From an uncultured Acidobacteriota bacterium (lineage in GTDB: Bacteria > Acidobacteriota > Thermoanaerobaculia > Gp7-AA8), in contig CAMPKJ010000221.1 of NCBI GenBank assembly GCA_946887105.1, positions 1 to 8,240 on the forward strand: 8,240 bases of DNA, given 5' to 3'. The position numbers and the translations under genes were made by a program. Positions 6,248 through 8,240 of this stretch are shown here, piece after piece (positions within the stretch are counted from its first letter, which is position 1; every line of letters starts with the position of its first letter). The notes beneath the pieces are model-generated. The model worked only from the letters and a program-made list of their open reading frames with translations, did no database searches and was not told where the DNA came from.

Positions 6248-6418
6248 ATGAAATACGACTACCGCGATTTCGCGCTCCGCGCCGTTTTTCTCGCCGCAGG
6301 CGGTGTTGCTGCATTGCTGCTCGCGCTCAAAGGGTATGGAACCGCGTTACCGGCGGTTGCGTTGGGGGGCGCGCTCGGCGCGTTCATCGTCTCGCGCGGC
6401 GACGTCGGGCGGGCCTGA
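6248..6418 (+). CDS. Hypothetical 56-residue two-helix membrane protein
   Basis: I do not recognise the family. ATG 6248 opens a 56-codon frame with a charged N-terminus (MKYDYRDF), a hydrophobic stretch at about residues 9-27 (LRAVFLAAGGVAALLLAL), a short KGYGTA link and a second at about 32-48 (ALPAVALGGALGAFIV), ending SRGDVGRA. This fits an inner-membrane hairpin with both ends cytoplasmic. Support: a good extended -10 upstream and GC-rich third positions like the neighbours. Against: no Shine-Dalgarno sequence before the ATG. The TGA lies in the loop of the 6407-6426 hairpin. It is convergent with the cold-shock gene and is probably a single-gene transcript. Confidence 0.55.
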   Translation: MKYDYRDFALRAVFLAAGGVAALLLALKGYGTALPAVALGGALGAFIVSRGDVGRA

Positions 6419-6426
6419 GCCCGCCC
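6407..6426. terminator. GC hairpin between convergent genes, possible two-way terminator
   Basis: GGGCGGGC (6407-6414) pairs perfectly with GCCCGCCC (6419-6426) around the tetraloop CTGA. It starts inside the end of the membrane-protein gene and lies 8 bases beyond the cold-shock stop codon on the other strand, where a shared terminator is expected. Neither side has a real U-tract (TCGTCT on plus, GACGTC on minus), so it is not a classical intrinsic terminator. Confidence 0.5.
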
Positions 6427-6434
6427 TCGTCTGA

Positions 6435-6668
6435 CTATACGGCCTGCTCTTCCTGATGCCCGCCTTCCAGGCGGCGCACGTTCTCGGCCTGCAGTCCTTT
6501 CGGACCCTGCTTGACGTCGAACTCCACGCGCTCGCCCTCGTTCAGGGTCCGGTACCCCGAGGCCTGAATGGATGAGTGGTGGCAGAAGACGTCCTCACCC
6601 GTACTGCGTTTGATGAAGCCGTACCCTTTGTCATTGTTGAACCATTTCACTACGCCTGTCTCCGGCAT
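6435..6668 (-). CDS. Cold-shock domain protein (CspA family)
   Basis: A 77-residue single-domain OB-fold protein that binds single-stranded RNA or DNA and melts mRNA structure. It opens GVVKWFNNDKGYGFIK, with RNP1 at KGYGFIK (14-20); RNP2 is VFCHHSSIQ (27-35), where the usual form is VFVHxSAI, so position 29 is Cys instead of Val. EGERVEFDVKQGPKGLQAENV (45-65) is the usual C-terminal half. A short GGHQEEQAV tail follows. ATG 6668 is preferred to longer in-frame options because GGAGGT ends 4 bases upstream and the family begins at this Met. The 114-base gap to the acetyltransferase gene (6669-6782) could hold its own promoter and a structured leader, as is common for csp genes, but no convincing -10/-35 pair is seen. 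Confidence 0.96.
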   Translation of the reverse strand: MPETGVVKWFNNDKGYGFIKRSTGEDVFCHHSSIQASGYRTLNEGERVEFDVKQGPKGLQAENVRRLEGGHQEEQAV

Positions 6669-6782
6669 TTCTACCTCCGGCGACACCGTGAAGCATGGCC
6701 CGGCGCGCCTGCAACGTCTTGTCCCGCGCAACGGCGGCGACAGTTGATTTGTGCAATGACCGCGCCCGGCTGCGGGAATTCG

Positions 6783-7646
6783 TTACCAGATCAGCGCTCT
6801 GTTCAAGCCGATGCGATGGAAGCCGAGCGATTCATAAAGCGCGATTGCGGGCTTGTTGAAGTCGTTCACGAAGAGCGTAACCGTTTTCCCTTTGTGCGTC
6901 AGATGGCCGCAGACCTCGCGCAGCAGTTCGCGCGACAGCCCGCGCCGGCGATAGCGCGGATGCGTCCAGACGCCCATGAGCTGCACGGTGGCGGGCGTGA
7001 CCGCCGAATATTCGCATTTGGCGACGATCGTTCCGTCCAGCACGCGGATCACGGAGCGTTTCTTGTCGATCAGGTCGCGGATGCGCTCGCGATACCCCGC
7101 CGCGTCGCGCTCCAGCGGATCGATGCCCACCTCTTCGCGATGCATGGCCGCGCAGGCGGGGACGAGCTGTTCGAGGTCGCGCGGCGTCGAGTAGCGCGCG
7201 GTGGCGAGATCGGGATAGTCAACGCGTTTCTTCAATGCGTAAATCGGCTGGTTCATCCGCACCACCGTCGGCGGATCGATGCGCGTGCGGACGATGTTCC
7301 ACAGCGATTCCACCAGCACCGCCGGCGAGATGATCGCGCGCACCGGCAGCATGCGCGTGAGGATGCGGTCGGCGATGAGCGCGATCGCGCAATCGGTGAT
7401 GTCGCGTGAGACCGACGGATCGCCCGCCAGCACGATGTTCGTCGCCAGCGACGCCACCAGCACGATCACGCCGTTGTAGCGCACCACCGCGATCTGAGTG
7501 GCGGCCAGGGTCCGCTCCTCGAGCAGGCGCGAGATCAGATAGACGTTGATCAGCGGATCGCGCTGCAGAAATTCGAGCGCGCCCTTGAAGTCGTCATCCG
7601 ACAGCAGCCGGAGCGACCATCGGCCTTCCGCGGGAAGCGTTGCCAT
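6783..7646 (-). CDS. GNAT family N-acetyltransferase with DUF4081-like N-terminal domain
   Basis: A 287-residue protein predicted to transfer acetyl from acetyl-CoA to an unknown amine. The C-terminal half is a GNAT fold: LMGVWTHPRYRRRGLSREL (223-241) is motif A, with the pyrophosphate-binding RRRGLS loop, and NKPAIALYESLGF (264-276) is motif B. AMHREEVGIDP (167-177) resembles the start of the GNAT domain in proteins with an N-terminal DUF4081 domain. Residues 10-130, including RDPLINVYLISRLLEE, fit that domain. Substrate is unknown; protein or cell-envelope acetylation are both possible. ATG 7646 is chosen over an in-frame TTG at 7703 because the intervening codons are only the 10-bp repeat. 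The nearest ribosome site is GAGGA about 11 bases upstream, supplied by that repeat. Confidence 0.88.
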   Translation of the reverse strand: MATLPAEGRWSLRLLSDDDFKGALEFLQRDPLINVYLISRLLEERTLAATQIAVVRYNGVIVLVASLATNIVLAGDPSVSRDITDCAIALIADRILTRMLPVRAIISPAVLVESLWNIVRTRIDPPTVVRMNQPIYALKKRVDYPDLATARYSTPRDLEQLVPACAAMHREEVGIDPLERDAAGYRERIRDLIDKKRSVIRVLDGTIVAKCEYSAVTPATVQLMGVWTHPRYRRRGLSRELLREVCGHLTHKGKTVTLFVNDFNKPAIALYESLGFHRIGLNRALIW

Positions 7647-7648
7647 GT

Positions 7649-7747
7649 CTCGGAATTCCTCGGAGTGCCTCGGAGGTCCTCGGGGTTCCTCGGCGTGGCT
7701 CAAGCTCCGAGGTACTCCGAGGAACTCCGAGGAACCCGAGGAACCTC
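7649..7747. repeat. Foldback built from 10-bp units between cls and the acetyltransferase gene
   Basis: CTCGG starts at 7649, 7659, 7669, 7679 and 7689, an exact 10-bp period. After a 13-base spacer its complement CCGAG starts at 7707, 7717, 7727 and 7736 (periods 10, 10 and 9). The halves form an imperfect inverted repeat with arms of about 41-45 bp. The bases between the CTCGG cores vary (AATTC, AGTGC, AGGTC, GGTTC), so the cores look conserved and the rest less so. The element fills nearly the whole 99-bp gap and touches the cardiolipin synthase stop codon. It could be a dispersed repeat, an mRNA-stabilising hairpin, or a phased protein-binding array (inference). Confidence 0.88.
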
Positions 7748-8240
7748 ACAATTGCGACCGCCCCAAGTATGCCACTCCATCGACGGCCTTGTGCCAGAGC
7801 GAGCGCTCCGACCACTCCTCGAACGTGCGCTGTCTGGCGTAGCGGAGGTCGGCCGCGAACGCGGCGCGCAGCTGTGCGGCGATCTGCGCATCCAGCAAAC
7901 CGACGTTGATCTCGTCATTGAGCTGAAAGGAGCGGTCGTCGAAATTCGTCGAGCCGACGCTGGACCAGAGGCCGTCGATCACGATCACTTTCTGGTGCAG
8001 GAGCGTGCGGTCGTACTCCCAGATCTTCACGCCTTTTCGGAGCAGCGTGCCGAAGTGATGATGGCTGGCGTGCTGCACGAGAGCGTTGTCGGTGGCGTCG
8101 TCGGACGGCACCATGATTTTCACGTCCACGCCGCGCCCGACCGCCTCCTCCAGTGCTTCGATGGCGGCGCGGTCCGGCAGCAGATACGGATTCTGGATGA
8201 TGATCTCGCGGCGCGCAGCCTTGATGGCCAGGTAGTAGAG
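7746..8240 (-). CDS. cls: Cardiolipin synthase, phospholipase D superfamily (partial, N-terminus outside window)
   Basis: The frame is open from the right edge to the TGA at 7746-7748, giving 164 C-terminal residues. It carries one complete HKD motif, LHQKVIVIDG...GSTNFDDRSFQLNDE: H82, K84, D89, G96, S97, N99 counted from the first residue in view. GSxNxDxRSFxLNxE is the hallmark of the second active-site half of bacterial cardiolipin synthases, which join two phosphatidylglycerols (or a related pair) at the inner membrane. Upstream, IIIQNPYLLPD and DVKIMVPSDDATDN match the family's strand order. The first HKD motif and any membrane helices lie outside the window. It ends next to the 10-bp-unit foldback and is followed on the same strand by the acetyltransferase. 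Confidence 0.94.
   Translation of the reverse strand, partial: LYYLAIKAARREIIIQNPYLLPDRAAIEALEEAVGRGVDVKIMVPSDDATDNALVQHASHHHFGTLLRKGVKIWEYDRTLLHQKVIVIDGLWSSVGSTNFDDRSFQLNDEINVGLLDAQIAAQLRAAFAADLRYARQRTFEEWSERSLWHKAVDGVAYLGRSQL

Noticed and set aside
6669..6782. A promoter of the TGC-type (TTGCACAAAT, minus strand) for the cold-shock gene
   Set aside because: The resemblance to TTTGCTACAAT needs a shift of one base and the -10 would match poorly. I saw no supporting -35.
7649..7747. CRISPR array
   Set aside because: The unit is only 10 bp, spacers are about 5 bp and half the units are inverted. No cas gene is present.
974..8240. A phospholipid-remodelling gene cluster of GDPD and cardiolipin synthase
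   Set aside because: They lie about 6 kb apart, on opposite strands, with unrelated housekeeping genes between. Nothing links them functionally here.

Overview
The window is GC-rich, densely coded bacterial chromosome. It looks like a soil or sediment lineage: GC-rich third codon positions, a receiver protein with a long Pro/Ala/Glu-rich tail, an arginyl-tRNA synthetase with an MSGRKG loop, and short foldback repeats between genes. An Acidobacteriota-like source is my best guess, but Myxococcota or Gemmatimonadota cannot be excluded by eye. No rRNA, tRNA, CRISPR array, transposase or prophage gene is visible.

Layout. (1) 1-910, minus strand: the N-terminal 303 residues of a response regulator whose disordered tail carries a duplicated motif; the gene runs off the left edge. 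(2) 974-1645, plus strand, divergent: a glycerophosphodiester phosphodiesterase whose last codons lie in a perfect 33-bp inverted repeat. (3) 1783-6146, plus strand: a probable operon of a 64-residue DUF4177 protein, gpmI (phosphoglycerate mutase), a histidine-phosphatase protein and argS. A palindromic repeat separates gpmI from the phosphatase gene, which overlaps argS by 4 bases. (4) 6147-6434: a 24-bp tandem duplication at the argS end, a dyad and extended -10 promoter, a 56-residue two-helix membrane protein, and a GC hairpin shared with the convergent next gene. (5) 6435-8240, minus strand: in order of transcription, the end of a cardiolipin synthase, a foldback built of 10-bp units, a GNAT acetyltransferase and a cold-shock protein.

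The genes are mostly housekeeping: glycolysis (gpmI), translation (argS), phospholipid metabolism (cardiolipin synthase, GDPD) and RNA chaperoning (Csp). I see no clear new multi-gene system. The non-routine content is between the genes. Three unrelated foldback repeats sit against gene ends and supply a stop codon (GDPD), a Shine-Dalgarno sequence (phosphatase) and possibly the leader of the GNAT gene. Two promoters share the extended -10 string TTTGCTACA, and one of them has a TGTGA/TCACA dyad just upstream.
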